From NCBI GenBank assembly GCA_020723485.1, contig DYIU01000002.1, forward strand, positions 529,543 through 593,542: DNA of 64,000 nt, read 5' to 3'. The notes beneath the pieces were generated by a model. It was given only the letters and a program-made list of their open reading frames with translations, was not told the DNA's origin and ran no database searches. Below are positions 1-7,613 of the stretch, piece by piece. This DNA comes from Acidimicrobium ferrooxidans (GTDB lineage: Bacteria > Actinomycetota > Geothermincolia > Fen-727 > Anoxymicrobiaceae). Both the position numbers and the translations under genes were made by a program. The number at the start of each line of letters is the position of its first letter. Position 1 is the stretch's first letter.

Positions 1-259
1 CCCAGACGCTTCCCGGTTTCCGTGGGGTCAGCAGCAGCAGGTACGAGTCGTCATCGAGGGTCCTGGCCCTCCCGTCTATCCAGCCGAAACAGAGCGCTTC
101 CTCGACGGCCTCCTCATAGGTCACCCCTGGTTTCCGGCTGCCCTTCTTCGAGATGACTATCCAGGCGCCAGGGGAAGCCGCGTAGTTATTCTCCAGCCAT
201 GAGCGAAGACGGCTCCGGCTCTTTGGCTCCAGTCTCTCAAGTTCATCAGCCTTCGCCAC
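1..259 (-). CDS. YdeI/OmdA family protein (partial, C-terminus off window)
   Basis: The gene is missing from the ORF track because it runs off the left edge. Reading the minus strand from a GTG at 257-259 gives 86 residues with the block EALCFGWIDGRARTLDDDSY followed by PRKPGSVW. This matches the N-terminal part of the YdeI/OmpD-associated (OmdA) family, which is about 190 residues long. A G-rich stretch just upstream of the GTG could be the ribosome binding site. Members have been linked to stress or bacteriocin resistance, but no biochemical function is firm. The family call rests on the FGWIDG and PRK motifs. Confidence 0.8.
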   Translation of the reverse strand, partial: MAKADELERLEPKSRSRLRSWLENNYAASPGAWIVISKKGSRKPGVTYEEAVEEALCFGWIDGRARTLDDDSYLLLLTPRKPGSVW

Positions 260-277
260 TTAACCCCCCGACGGTGA

Positions 278-328
278 AAGCAACACGTGATGATTGACTG
301 GCGTGGTGCGCTTGGAGGGATTCGAACC
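278..328. repeat. 51-bp direct repeat, copy 1 (pair at 477-527)
   Basis: This stretch is identical to 477-527, an offset of 199 bp. It holds 25 bp of the tRNA-Arg 3' half (T-loop to CCA) plus about 26 bp of trailer sequence. The pair bounds the inserted element and marks the duplication that came with insertion. Confidence 0.9.
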
Positions 329-502
329 GCCCTCCGTCGCTTCGCTCTCCATAGGGGGGGCAGGCCCCCCTCTGGCGCTCGCTCACGCTCGCTGTCACCC
401 CCCCCGAGTCAGATTTCCGGGGGGATGCTCCCCCCGGAAAGAAATCGACCCCCCTGTCGGGGATTCGAATCCCTCCAAGCAACACGTGATGATTGACTGG
501 CG
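278..502 (-). mobile_element. GC-rich hairpin element inserted at the tRNA-Arg 3' end (copy B)
   Basis: Read on the minus strand after the tRNA CCA: a 22-nt spacer, an inverted copy of the tRNA T-arm/acceptor (480 down to 455), the block GACAGGGGGG, a perfect 12-bp hairpin (414-440, arms TTTCCGGGGGGA), a second G/C hairpin (about 353-371), then a direct copy of the tRNA 3' end including CCA (328 down to 304). The core is homologous to copy A beside tRNA-Val near 38.1 kb. No plausible protein is encoded; the ORFs called here are shadows. I do not recognise the family. Confidence 0.8.
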
Positions 503-527
503 TGGTGCGCTTGGAGGGATTCGAACC
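477..527. repeat. 51-bp direct repeat, copy 2 (within the intact tRNA-Arg end)
   Basis: This is the second copy of the perfect direct repeat at 278-328. It overlaps the functional tRNA-Arg 3' half and its trailer, so the intact tRNA is the copy nearest the anticodon. Confidence 0.9.
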
Positions 528-578
528 CCCGACACGTGGCTCCGGAGGCCACTGCTCTGTCCCCTGAGCTACAAGCGC
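503..578 (-). tRNA. tRNA-Arg (anticodon CCG)
   Basis: The minus strand folds as a full cloverleaf. The acceptor stem GCGCTTG pairs with CAAGCGC, the anticodon stem GTGGC/GCCAC encloses the loop CTCCGGA, and the T-loop is TTCGAAT. The anticodon is CCG, reading the arginine codon CGG. The discriminator base is A and CCA is encoded. The 3' half is repeated immediately downstream as part of an inserted element. Confidence 0.95.
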
Positions 579-594
579 ACGGTGAAAGTGAAGG

Positions 595-1104
595 TCAGTC
601 GGCATGCTGCCGGCAGTACTCCAGGTAGCGTTCCCACTCAGGCCTGAGGGGTCCCAGCTCCAGGCTCACCGTTGCCGGCCCCCTGGGAACACCCGGCTTC
701 CGGAAGGGCTTCAGGCCGGCCTCGACAGGAAGCTTGTCGCGTTTCCTGCCGTTGCACTTCCTGCAGGCTGCGACTACGTTCTCCCAGGCGTGCCCGCCGC
801 CCCTGCTCCGCGGCACCACGTGGTCGACGGTCTCAGCCGGGCCCCCGCAGTACTGGCAGGTCCAGCTGTCGCGCGCGAACACCGCCCTGCGTGAGAGGTT
901 CGCCCGGCCGTAGTAAGGCACTTTAACGAAGTACGAGAGCCTTATCACCGACGGTATCGGTATTGTGAGCCTCTCGGAGTGGAAGGCGTACCCGTCGGAC
1001 TCTAGCACCTCTGCCTTTCCCTTGAGGAGGAGCACCACGGCGCGCCGCGCGCTCACCGCGCACAGCGGCTCGAAAGTAGCGTTCAGAAGCAGGACCCTGT
1101 TCAT
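595..1104 (-). CDS. HNH endonuclease family protein
   Basis: The 169-residue protein has an N-terminal domain of about 70 residues followed by a classic HNH zinc module: CQYC at 83-86, DHVVPRSRGG at 94-103, W107-N109, and CRKC at 114-117. This architecture is common in Actinobacteria as stand-alone HNH proteins related to McrA; their substrate is usually unknown. A GAGGGG motif precedes the ATG. It sits alone between tRNA-Arg and the RuBisCO-like gene, separated from the latter by a strong hairpin. A role in mobility of the neighbouring tRNA-end element is conceivable but nothing in the sequence shows it. Confidence 0.85.
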   Translation of the reverse strand: MNRVLLLNATFEPLCAVSARRAVVLLLKGKAEVLESDGYAFHSERLTIPIPSVIRLSYFVKVPYYGRANLSRRAVFARDSWTCQYCGGPAETVDHVVPRSRGGGHAWENVVAACRKCNGRKRDKLPVEAGLKPFRKPGVPRGPATVSLELGPLRPEWERYLEYCRQHAD

Positions 1105-1179
1105 AATCCCCTCAAGGGGCCGGCCGACTCTTGCTCAGTATATTACATCAACGGCCGTGGTCCGTCAGCGCCACCGAAT

Positions 1180-1205
1180 GAGCCGGGGCCCGAGAGCCCC
1201 GGCTC
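1180..1205. terminator. Strong hairpin, candidate terminator after the RuBisCO-like gene
   Basis: A perfect 10-bp stem, GAGCCGGGGC/GCCCCGGCTC, with a 6-nt loop lies between the RuBisCO-like gene stop and the HNH gene start. Neither side has a strong T-tract, so intrinsic termination is plausible but not certain. Confidence 0.55.
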
Positions 1206-1240
1206 AAACGCTGTTCACTACTGTTACTGATGTTGCTAAC

Positions 1241-1262
1241 GCAACGAAAGTGGTCTGACCCC
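1241..1262 (-). repeat. REP-like dispersed repeat, single copy (locus 1)
   Basis: On the minus strand it reads GGGGTCAGACCACTTTCGTT and continues GC. It shares the GGGGTCAG head and TTTGTTGC-like tail with repeats at 32.3, 46.3 and 60.35 kb. It lies just downstream of the RuBisCO-like gene stop. Confidence 0.7.
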
Positions 1263-1267
1263 ATTCG

Positions 1268-2653
1268 TTACAGTTTGAACTCGGTCTTTTTGCCCCAGAT
1301 GCCGAGCGATACGCCGAGCTCCTCGTGCTCCTGGCCGGCCTCCTCGAGGGGGACGCCTTTCATGGCCGCGTCTATCGCCTGCCGGAAGGCCTTCGCGCCG
1401 GCAACCGGGCCGTACGGGTGGGCGTGTATGCCCCCGCCCGAGCCTATCATCACCTCGTTGCCGAGTTCGCGGACGATGTCGGGCACGTTCGTTGGCGTTA
1501 TGCCCCCCGAGGGCATGGGCATGGTGGGCTTGAGGTCGCCGAACGGGTAGGTCAGGCACATCGTGGTCTGGCGGAACCGCTCCGGCAGGTACGGCGCCTT
1601 GCCGCCGAGCGCGAACGGGACGACCAGGAAGTCCGCGCCGCAGAGCCTCGGTATCTTGCCCAGCATTATCCACGAAGAGACACCGTGTTCCGGCGACATG
1701 TAGAAGGCTCCGGCGCAGTCCATGTGCGCGAGGACGGGCAGGTTGACCTGGTTGTCCTCGGCGATGGACCTCATGGCTTCGGGACCGACGGCCAGGTAGT
1801 TGACCATCAGGGCGTTTCCGCCGGCGTCCTTCACCGCACGAGCCAGGTCGAGCATCTTGGGCAGGCGGTCGGTGATGTTGACCGTGTAGAGGGTGTGCTC
1901 GCCGGTCTCCTCGAAGACGCGCTTTTCCATCTTCATGTAGGCTTTGACCCTCTTGATGACGCCGTTATACGCCATGTCCGCGATGAGCTCGTCGTCCTTG
2001 ACCACGTCACACCCTCCGAGGGCGGCCTTGTAGAAGAGGTCCGTTCCGACATCGAGAGGATATCCGCTGCAGGGTTTTATCATGTTGTTGAGAAGGGGGC
2101 GCCTCTTGTTCTTCGGGATGCCGAGAGACTTATAAACCCCGTCGATACCGAACCTGGGCCCCTGGAACCCGTCGAGCAGTACCCTGGGCATCCGCAGGTC
2201 GAGGAGCTTTATCTTCCCGCCCATGCTGATGTTGCCGAGGCACGCCGTCAGGAGCATCGGGATCTGTGACTCGATGTTGGCGGCCGGGAAGGCCACCTGG
2301 GCGATGTACTGGCGGTCCGTAACGTCCGCCGGGACTATCCACTCGTACTCCGGGGCCTCGTAGATGGCGATGACCTTCGCCACGTGCTGCGCCCGGATCT
2401 CGGGGGTCTCCATCGGCGTCGGCGTCCAGGTGCCGGTCGACTGCTCGATCGCGAGCACCGGCGCGAGCGCGACGACGTCCAGCTCTTTCGGGAACGAGAT
2501 GTAGTAGGTTGCTATGACGTGGTTCTCGAAGTCTATCCCCTCCGGCAGGGCGCGCGGCTCGGCGTCGTACGGCCCGAGCTCGCAGACGTCCGCCGCGGCG
2601 GCCTTCTTCGGCGCCGCTTTCTTCGACGCTGCTTTCTTCTTTGCTGCTGGCAT
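1268..2653 (-). CDS. RuBisCO-like protein (divergent large-chain homologue)
   Basis: The 461-residue protein has a RuBisCO large-subunit fold signature. The carbamylated lysine motif is intact (K219, D221, E222 in GGCDVVKDDE), as are E70, T75-W76, N141, K193 (equivalent of K175), PSGG (S382) and GSGGG. Key carboxylase residues differ: the K177 equivalent is C195 (KPCSG), the R295 equivalent is M311, and the loop bearing H327 reads FLVVPF. It should therefore bind Mg2+ and an enolisable sugar phosphate but is unlikely to fix CO2; a form-IV-type enolase, isomerase or decarboxylase activity fits better. The first 22 residues are a Lys/Ala-rich tail. GGAGGACC precedes the ATG. It lies downstream of an FGGY kinase, which suggests a sugar-catabolic role. 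Confidence 0.85.
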   Translation of the reverse strand: MPAAKKKAASKKAAPKKAAAADVCELGPYDAEPRALPEGIDFENHVIATYYISFPKELDVVALAPVLAIEQSTGTWTPTPMETPEIRAQHVAKVIAIYEAPEYEWIVPADVTDRQYIAQVAFPAANIESQIPMLLTACLGNISMGGKIKLLDLRMPRVLLDGFQGPRFGIDGVYKSLGIPKNKRRPLLNNMIKPCSGYPLDVGTDLFYKAALGGCDVVKDDELIADMAYNGVIKRVKAYMKMEKRVFEETGEHTLYTVNITDRLPKMLDLARAVKDAGGNALMVNYLAVGPEAMRSIAEDNQVNLPVLAHMDCAGAFYMSPEHGVSSWIMLGKIPRLCGADFLVVPFALGGKAPYLPERFRQTTMCLTYPFGDLKPTMPMPSGGITPTNVPDIVRELGNEVMIGSGGGIHAHPYGPVAGAKAFRQAIDAAMKGVPLEEAGQEHEELGVSLGIWGKKTEFKL

Positions 2654-2723
2654 CCTGGTCCTCCTTATCCTTAAACCTCTACCGGCTTTCTCTTTCCGTC
2701 CATCTATCGTCTCGCCGCCGGGC

Positions 2724-4256
2724 TCAGCCCTTGTCGGCGTTTATCCTCCGGTACAGCTTCTTGAGGCTCCTGTAGGACTCCTTGAACGTCTCGAAGCTCT
2801 TCTCGTAGAGACCGGCGTACTCGCTCCTGGGCTTGAAAGTATCACGCACCTTGACGACGTTGCGCAGCGAGGGGTAGTCGGGATACGCGCCCAGCCCCAC
2901 CGCGGCGATCAGCGCCGCGCCGCGCGCTCCGGAGTGCTGCGGCTCGGCCACCGCCTCGATCGTCACCCCCATCACGTCGGCGAATATCTGCATCCACAGG
3001 TCGCTCTTCGCCCCGCCGCCTATCGCCCTGAGGAGAACGTCATTGAATCCGCAGGAGCGGACGCCCTCCAGCATCCAGCGGCCGTGCAGCGCAACGCCCT
3101 CGAAGACGGCCCGCACCATGTCGCGGCCACGGTGGTCCAGGCTCAGGTTGAGGAAGCCGCCCCGCACCGTGGTGTCGGGGATGGGCGAGCGCTCACCGTA
3201 CATCCAAGGATTGAATATGAGGCCGTGGCTACCCGGCTCGGCGGTGGAGGCGACCTCGTTCAGGAAATCCATCAGCTCGAGGTCGGCGCTCTGCTCTATG
3301 TCGCAGGGCAGCAGGTGCTCGCTGAACCACTTGAAGCACGCGCCGGCGCTCTCCGTCTCGGACACCAGTATGTGCCGGTTGGGGTCGGCGGAGGCAATGC
3401 TCACTATGCCCATGCGCCCGTTGTTCACGGACTTCGGCATGGTGACCGCTATCCACCCCGAGGACCCGACGTACACGTGGCCCTGCCCGTCTATCAGCGC
3501 CCCCGAGCCGACCGTGGCGCTCGGCACGTCGCCGGTCCCCGCGAACACCGGGATCCCCGGCGGCAGGTTCATCTCCTCGGCCGCCTTTCCCGTCAGTTCT
3601 CCGGCCTTGTCGTGCGAGGCCGCGAGGCGCGGCATCTTGTCTGTGTCTATCCTGAACAACTTGAAGAGAGTGTAATCCCAGTCCTTCTTCTTGAAGTTGA
3701 ACCCGCCGGTCGCGGAGGCGGCGGAGTAGTCATAGACGAACTCGCCGCAGGAGCGGTGGACGAGGTAGCTGTCCACCTCCAGTATCTTGTGCGCCGCGTT
3801 GTAGATCCCGAGCTCGTGCTGTTTGAGCCACATCAGTTTCGCAATGACGTCCTTGCCTGTCGGAATCCCTCCGGCAACGGCGAGGAGCAGGGGTTTGGTC
3901 AGCCAGCGGACTATCTTGTCCGCCTGCTCCTGGGCGCGGCCGTCCAGCCAGATTATGGCCGGCCGGAGCGGCTTTCCCTCCGGGTCGACAGGGAGCACTC
4001 CCAGCATCTGCGTCGAGAAGACGATGCCGGCCACACGGGAGGGGTCCACCCCCGTCTCCGCGAGGACCTCGCGTGTCGTCCCGGTAACAGCCTGCCACCA
4101 GTCGTCGGGGTCCTGCTCGGCCCAGTTCTCCCTGGGAAAGCTCGTCTCGTAGGGGGAAAAGCGGTCCGCGAGGATGTTCCCCTCCAGGTCGCATAGGGCT
4201 GCCTTGCTGCCCCCGGTCCCGACGTCGTGGGCTATCAGGTACCTGTCTTGCGACAC
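2724..4256 (-). CDS. FGGY-family carbohydrate kinase (xylulokinase-like)
   Basis: The 510-residue protein has the two-domain FGGY kinase layout. An N-terminal phosphate-binding loop reads HDVGTGGSKAALCD, the central domain has GTGDVPSATVGSG, and the C-terminal ATP site includes IGGGAKSDLWMQIFAD. The family phosphorylates sugars or polyols; xylulokinase is the closest general match but the substrate cannot be set from sequence. The GTG start overlaps the end of the upstream TetR gene by about 20 bp and has GAGGGGTGA in front, so the two are translationally linked. Its product is a likely precursor of the substrate of the downstream RuBisCO-like protein. Confidence 0.88.
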   Translation of the reverse strand: MSQDRYLIAHDVGTGGSKAALCDLEGNILADRFSPYETSFPRENWAEQDPDDWWQAVTGTTREVLAETGVDPSRVAGIVFSTQMLGVLPVDPEGKPLRPAIIWLDGRAQEQADKIVRWLTKPLLLAVAGGIPTGKDVIAKLMWLKQHELGIYNAAHKILEVDSYLVHRSCGEFVYDYSAASATGGFNFKKKDWDYTLFKLFRIDTDKMPRLAASHDKAGELTGKAAEEMNLPPGIPVFAGTGDVPSATVGSGALIDGQGHVYVGSSGWIAVTMPKSVNNGRMGIVSIASADPNRHILVSETESAGACFKWFSEHLLPCDIEQSADLELMDFLNEVASTAEPGSHGLIFNPWMYGERSPIPDTTVRGGFLNLSLDHRGRDMVRAVFEGVALHGRWMLEGVRSCGFNDVLLRAIGGGAKSDLWMQIFADVMGVTIEAVAEPQHSGARGAALIAAVGLGAYPDYPSLRNVVKVRDTFKPRSEYAGLYEKSFETFKESYRSLKKLYRRINADKG

Positions 4257-4903
4257 TCGGCATCACCCCTCTTCCCCCCGCCTGAGGCGGGACCGTCCGC
4301 GCCGGCGCCGTCGAGAAGCAGCGTGAGCGCGGCCTGTTTCATGTTCCTGCCCACCGAATCGAACCGCCTTCCGGTGCCGATGATGGTCCCGTAGAAATCG
4401 AGTCCCTCCGTCATGGCTATAACGAGGTCGGCCATCTGGCGGGGTTCCATCTCCCTTACGACCCCGAGCTCCATCAACCGGCCGAACTCCACGGAGAGCA
4501 TGTCGGCGAACCGCGAGTACATGCGCCTGAAGCGCTTGTGTATCTCCTTGTTGTGAAACCCAAGATAGTGACACGCGTTGAACACGCTCTGGTCTACGTA
4601 GACCATCCAATCCCTGCTGAAGAGCATTTCGAGGATGGCGGAAAGGCGCTCCTGCGGGTCCTCGATGTCCCCGATCCAGCCGAGGTAGGTCTCGCCGTAC
4701 TGCTGGGCGATATAATCCACCAGCGCGAGCGTCATCTGCTCCTTGGTTGAGAAGTAGTGGATCAGGAGGCTCGGGTGCACTCCCATCGAGCCCGCTATCT
4801 TGGCGAGCGACGAGCCCTCGATGCCCTCTTCGCCCAGCACCTTGTAGAAGTGCTCGAGGATCTCCTGCTTCCTGATGGGCGCCCTGTCGCTCGGCCTGGC
4901 CAT
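4235..4903 (-). CDS. TetR/AcrR family transcriptional regulator
   Basis: The 222-residue protein carries an N-terminal TetR helix-turn-helix (about residues 10-60: EGIEGSSLAKIAGSMGVHPSLLIHYF then STKEQM) and an all-helical ligand domain. It is the first gene of a minus-strand operon with the FGGY kinase and RuBisCO-like protein, so its inducer is probably a sugar or sugar derivative. A promoter with an overlapping 15-bp palindrome lies directly upstream, consistent with autorepression. The C-terminal tail is glycine-rich and overlaps the kinase start. Confidence 0.9.
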   Translation of the reverse strand: MARPSDRAPIRKQEILEHFYKVLGEEGIEGSSLAKIAGSMGVHPSLLIHYFSTKEQMTLALVDYIAQQYGETYLGWIGDIEDPQERLSAILEMLFSRDWMVYVDQSVFNACHYLGFHNKEIHKRFRRMYSRFADMLSVEFGRLMELGVVREMEPRQMADLVIAMTEGLDFYGTIIGTGRRFDSVGRNMKQAALTLLLDGAGADGPASGGGKRGDAECRKTGT

Positions 4904-4928
4904 GATTAATTCACCGAACCTTCAATTA

Positions 4929-4943
4929 ATTATCCAGGATAAT
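4929..4943. promoter_or_regulatory. Palindromic operator candidate for the TetR regulator
   Basis: ATTATCCAGGATAAT is a perfect 7+1+7 palindrome between the regulator gene and its -35 box, overlapping the -10 box. Its size and symmetry are typical of TetR-family operators. Confidence 0.75.
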
Positions 4944-4968
4944 AGAACGCGGCGCGCGGCAAAGTCAA
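4939..4968 (-). promoter_or_regulatory. SigA-type promoter of the tetR-kinase-RLP operon
   Basis: On the minus strand a TTGACT -35 box (4963-4968) and a TATTAT -10 box (4939-4944) are separated by 18 nt. The -10 box lies inside the TetR-type palindrome, so repressor binding would block RNA polymerase. Confidence 0.7.
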
Positions 4969-4980
4969 GGAACTTCCCTC

Positions 4981-5661
4981 TCAGGCCAGCGGTCGGGGAG
5001 CACGGCAGGCCAGGCGCTCGGCGGCGAGCGCCCCCAGCGCGGCGAGGTCTTCCGTATGGAGGTAGAAAGGGGCGCTGGGCCTGAAGAGCACGCGCGCTTC
5101 CCCGGCTACATCCTCGCAGGCCGGCCATAACACTACCAGGAGGGGGACCCTGGGCAGGGCCGGTATCAGGAAGGCGTACCTGCCGGCGTCTTCCGGCTCT
5201 CCCCCCAGCGCGGCGGCCGCATCCGCGAAAGCATCCGGGGCTTCCCCGAAGTGCCGGGCCAGCTTCGCCTCGGCCATCGCCTCGAAAGCGCGTGAGAAAT
5301 CCCTGCCCCCCGGCATGTCGCGGTAGGCGAGCCACCCTTCGGCCCGCAGCGGCTCTCCCCGGTAGAACAGGTAGTGGAGCGCGATTATCGCCGTCGCCCC
5401 CGAGAGCCTCCTCCCCTCATCGCCCGTCACCTCGCCGGTGGCTGACGCCACACGAACCTCCGCTCCCAGGAACGGCAGCACGAAAGTTCCCGCTTCCTCG
5501 TCGAACGCGATGCCGCGCTCCGCGGCCGCCATTACCGGGTCCAGGGCCCGCACCGACTCGACCGCCTTCGCCTCCGCAATCGCGTACGCCCCGCGGTCCT
5601 CGAACATCATCGGCAAGGAAGCAGCACCTCCGTTTTGCGTCAACTCCTGTAGAATACACAC
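4981..5661 (-). CDS. DUF3786 domain protein
   Basis: The ORF is 226 codons. The segment GATAIIALHYLFYRGEPL followed by EGWLAYRDMPGG is the signature of DUF3786, a family of unknown function common in anaerobes. The annotated start is not convincing: GGAGGT lies inside the ORF about 9 nt before a TTG (giving MPMMFEDRGAYAIAEAKA), so the protein probably begins about 16 residues later. No catalytic motif is recognisable. It is transcribed away from the membrane-protein gene at 5.7 kb and has no obvious operon partner. Confidence 0.75.
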   Translation of the reverse strand: MCILQELTQNGGAASLPMMFEDRGAYAIAEAKAVESVRALDPVMAAAERGIAFDEEAGTFVLPFLGAEVRVASATGEVTGDEGRRLSGATAIIALHYLFYRGEPLRAEGWLAYRDMPGGRDFSRAFEAMAEAKLARHFGEAPDAFADAAAALGGEPEDAGRYAFLIPALPRVPLLVVLWPACEDVAGEARVLFRPSAPFYLHTEDLAALGALAAERLACRAPRPLA

Positions 5662-5691
5662 GTACCGTAGCTATTCTAGCAGGGGAACATA

Positions 5692-6147
5692 TTGCACTGG
5701 ACGACTCACGTAGTGGCCGGGGCGGCCGCGGGCTACCTGGTCGGGAGCCCCGTGCCCGCCGCTCTTCTCGGTTTCGCGAGCCACCCGCTGCTCGATATGG
5801 CCCCCCACTACGACCCGGACTCGGAGGTCGGCTACGTGCTGGACGCGGCGACCGGCTGCGTCGCCATGTCGCTCCTGGCCGCGAACGGGGCCATCCGAAG
5901 GACGGACAGGCATCGCGCCGCGCTCTGGGGTGCCGTCGGGAGCGCGCTCCCTGACCTCGAGCTGCTGGTCAAGCTGGTCGACAGGGATTTCGAGACCGAG
6001 AGCTACATCTTCCCGTGGCACAACGGGAAGCTCCCGCACCGTCAGACCCATTTCGCGGGCTCGACCCTGCTGCAGCTCGCGCTGGTGCTGGTGATGCTCA
6101 GGCTGATAGCGGGCAGGGTGAAGAAGAGGCGCCTCAGGCAAGCTTGA
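5692..6147 (+). CDS. Small membrane protein, possible YdjM/DUF457-like
   Basis: The 151-residue protein starts at TTG and shows two to four hydrophobic segments. Histidine/aspartate motifs are spread through it: [14 protein letters not shown] at the start, [11 protein letters not shown] at about 30-40, and [14 protein letters not shown] at about 108-121. This pattern (TH...HPLLDxxPH...H) resembles membrane-bound metal-dependent hydrolases of the YdjM/DUF457 group, but the match is loose. It converges on queE with a 14-bp overlap of the 3' ends. Confidence 0.6.
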   Translation: MHWTTHVVAGAAAGYLVGSPVPAALLGFASHPLLDMAPHYDPDSEVGYVLDAATGCVAMSLLAANGAIRRTDRHRAALWGAVGSALPDLELLVKLVDRDFETESYIFPWHNGKLPHRQTHFAGSTLLQLALVLVMLRLIAGRVKKRRLRQA

Positions 6148-6880
6148 GCAGCTGGTGCACCCGTGGGATGACGCGTACGTCGGGATAGAGCTCGAGCGCC
6201 CTCCGCTGCATATCGAGCAGCGGGCCGCCGCCGAGCCCGACCTCGCCGCGCCGGCCTGTCACCGGCTGTATCACTATCGTCGCGTCACGGCCCGAGGCCT
6301 TGACCAGCTTCACACCGGCCATGACCTCCTGTGCGTCGAACTCCTCGGTGACGACGAGCTTGACGAAGAGGTGCGGGACCTCGCAGGCTTTCAGGAACTC
6401 GAGGTTCACCTCGAACCTCTCCTCCTCACCTGTGCAGGACGGGAGTTTGAGGTCGGCCGATATGTAGTCGACGTGCTCCACTATGCCGGGAAGCTCCTCC
6501 GGAAAGGTGCTGTTCGTCTCCAGGTATATACTGTGGCCCCCGGCCTTTAGAGTGGAGACGAGCTCACGGACGAAGTCCGGCTGGACCAGCGGCTCGCCCC
6601 CCGTGATCGACACGGAGTGATGACCCGGCACCCGCAGCTTCTCCACGAAACCGAGGACGTCCGGTACGACCATGGTGTTGGGGAAGTAATCGTACCGGCC
6701 GGTGCCGGGGATCGTCTCTATCCTGCACGTGGCGGCGGGCCTCCTTGCCTGAGGCGTATCGCAGTATGCGCACCCCAGGTTGCAGCCCCCGAGCCTGACG
6801 AACACCTGGCGCACTCCGAGCAGGGGCCCTTCCCCCTGGATCGAGTCGAATATCTCTTCGACGTTACCGCGTGTCGCCAA
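6134..6880 (-). CDS. queE: 7-carboxy-7-deazaguanine synthase QueE (radical SAM)
   Basis: The 248-residue radical SAM enzyme carries the cluster motif CNLGCAYCD (C33, C37, C40) just after [10 protein letters not shown], a typical QueE N-terminus. It rearranges 6-carboxy-tetrahydropterin to 7-carboxy-7-deazaguanine in queuosine/preQ0 biosynthesis. The start is a TTG with AAAGGA upstream. It is the last gene of a minus-strand run queD-DUF366-queE, so two consecutive pathway enzymes are co-encoded. QueC and QueF are not in the window. Confidence 0.93.
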   Translation of the reverse strand: MATRGNVEEIFDSIQGEGPLLGVRQVFVRLGGCNLGCAYCDTPQARRPAATCRIETIPGTGRYDYFPNTMVVPDVLGFVEKLRVPGHHSVSITGGEPLVQPDFVRELVSTLKAGGHSIYLETNSTFPEELPGIVEHVDYISADLKLPSCTGEEERFEVNLEFLKACEVPHLFVKLVVTEEFDAQEVMAGVKLVKASGRDATIVIQPVTGRRGEVGLGGGPLLDMQRRALELYPDVRVIPRVHQLLKLA

Positions 6881-6931
6881 ACTGCAGTCCTTTCATTCCA
6901 GCCGGAGAATCAAGACGGCCGGGAGCCGGCG

Positions 6932-7516
6932 CTACAGCACGGGCCGGACCTTGCTCGAGTCGGTCTTGACGTTCTTTATCTCTTCGATGAAAAGCCTGGC
7001 AACGTCCACCGCGAACCGGTCGACGTCATCGACTCCCAGCTCCTCCAACCCTGCGGTCACAACGGGCGTGCCCTCGGTGGTGATGTTGAGGCCCAGGTGT
7101 ATGAGCCCGGACACCGGGCTCACGGTGGCCACGGACACGCTGAGCTTGCCCCGCTCTTTCGCCCCCGGGGCTGTCGCGAAGATGTTGTCGAACTCGCGCT
7201 CTATCTCGGCGTCCTCATCCACTACGTCCTGCAGGGCCTCCATCACCACGCCGACGAGCAGCCGCTGGGCAAGCACTATCTCGCCTATCCCCACCCCGAA
7301 GAGCTCGATCAGGAAGTGGAGCATGTCGGCGGAGGCGATAGTCGCGTGCTTGCGCTTGTCCTCCATGTCGACCATGAACTCGTCGGCCACGTTGCAGGGG
7401 CCCCTGAAGGATATGACGCTGTCTCCCAGGACATCGAAGTTGGCATACGCCCAGAGGGGCGCGAGCTGGGAGCCGTCGTACTCGATGTTCTTACCCTTGA
7501 GGTACTTGCCTTTCAA
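6932..7516 (-). CDS. DUF366 family protein
   Basis: The 194-residue protein begins with KGKNIEYDGSQLAPLWAY, the signature of DUF366, whose function is unassigned. The TTG start is preceded by GGAGGAGA. It sits between queD and queE in the same direction with short gaps, so a link to 7-deazaguanine or pterin chemistry is a reasonable guess. Acidic and aromatic residues dominate and no cysteine cluster is visible. Confidence 0.8.
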   Translation of the reverse strand: MKGKYLKGKNIEYDGSQLAPLWAYANFDVLGDSVISFRGPCNVADEFMVDMEDKRKHATIASADMLHFLIELFGVGIGEIVLAQRLLVGVVMEALQDVVDEDAEIEREFDNIFATAPGAKERGKLSVSVATVSPVSGLIHLGLNITTEGTPVVTAGLEELGVDDVDRFAVDVARLFIEEIKNVKTDSSKVRPVL

Positions 7517-7613
7517 GACCGGTCTCCTCCGAAGCGTGAATCCGCTTGACGTTTCGCTGTCAGGCTTGCCGCGTTCCAGCCAGATATTCTATCGTCACCG
7601 GGCCGGGAAGTCA

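Noticed and set aside
246-647. ORFs 246..605 (-), 287..496 (+) and 294..647 (+)
   Set aside because: They translate the tRNA-Arg gene and the inserted hairpin element. Their peptides are repetitive (IRTALRRF, GGIRTPDTW) and have no family match.
2514-4196. 560-codon plus-strand ORF opposite the kinase gene
   Set aside because: It is a long antisense shadow caused by GC-rich codon use of the FGGY kinase; its sequence is low-complexity and the minus-strand gene has clear family motifs.
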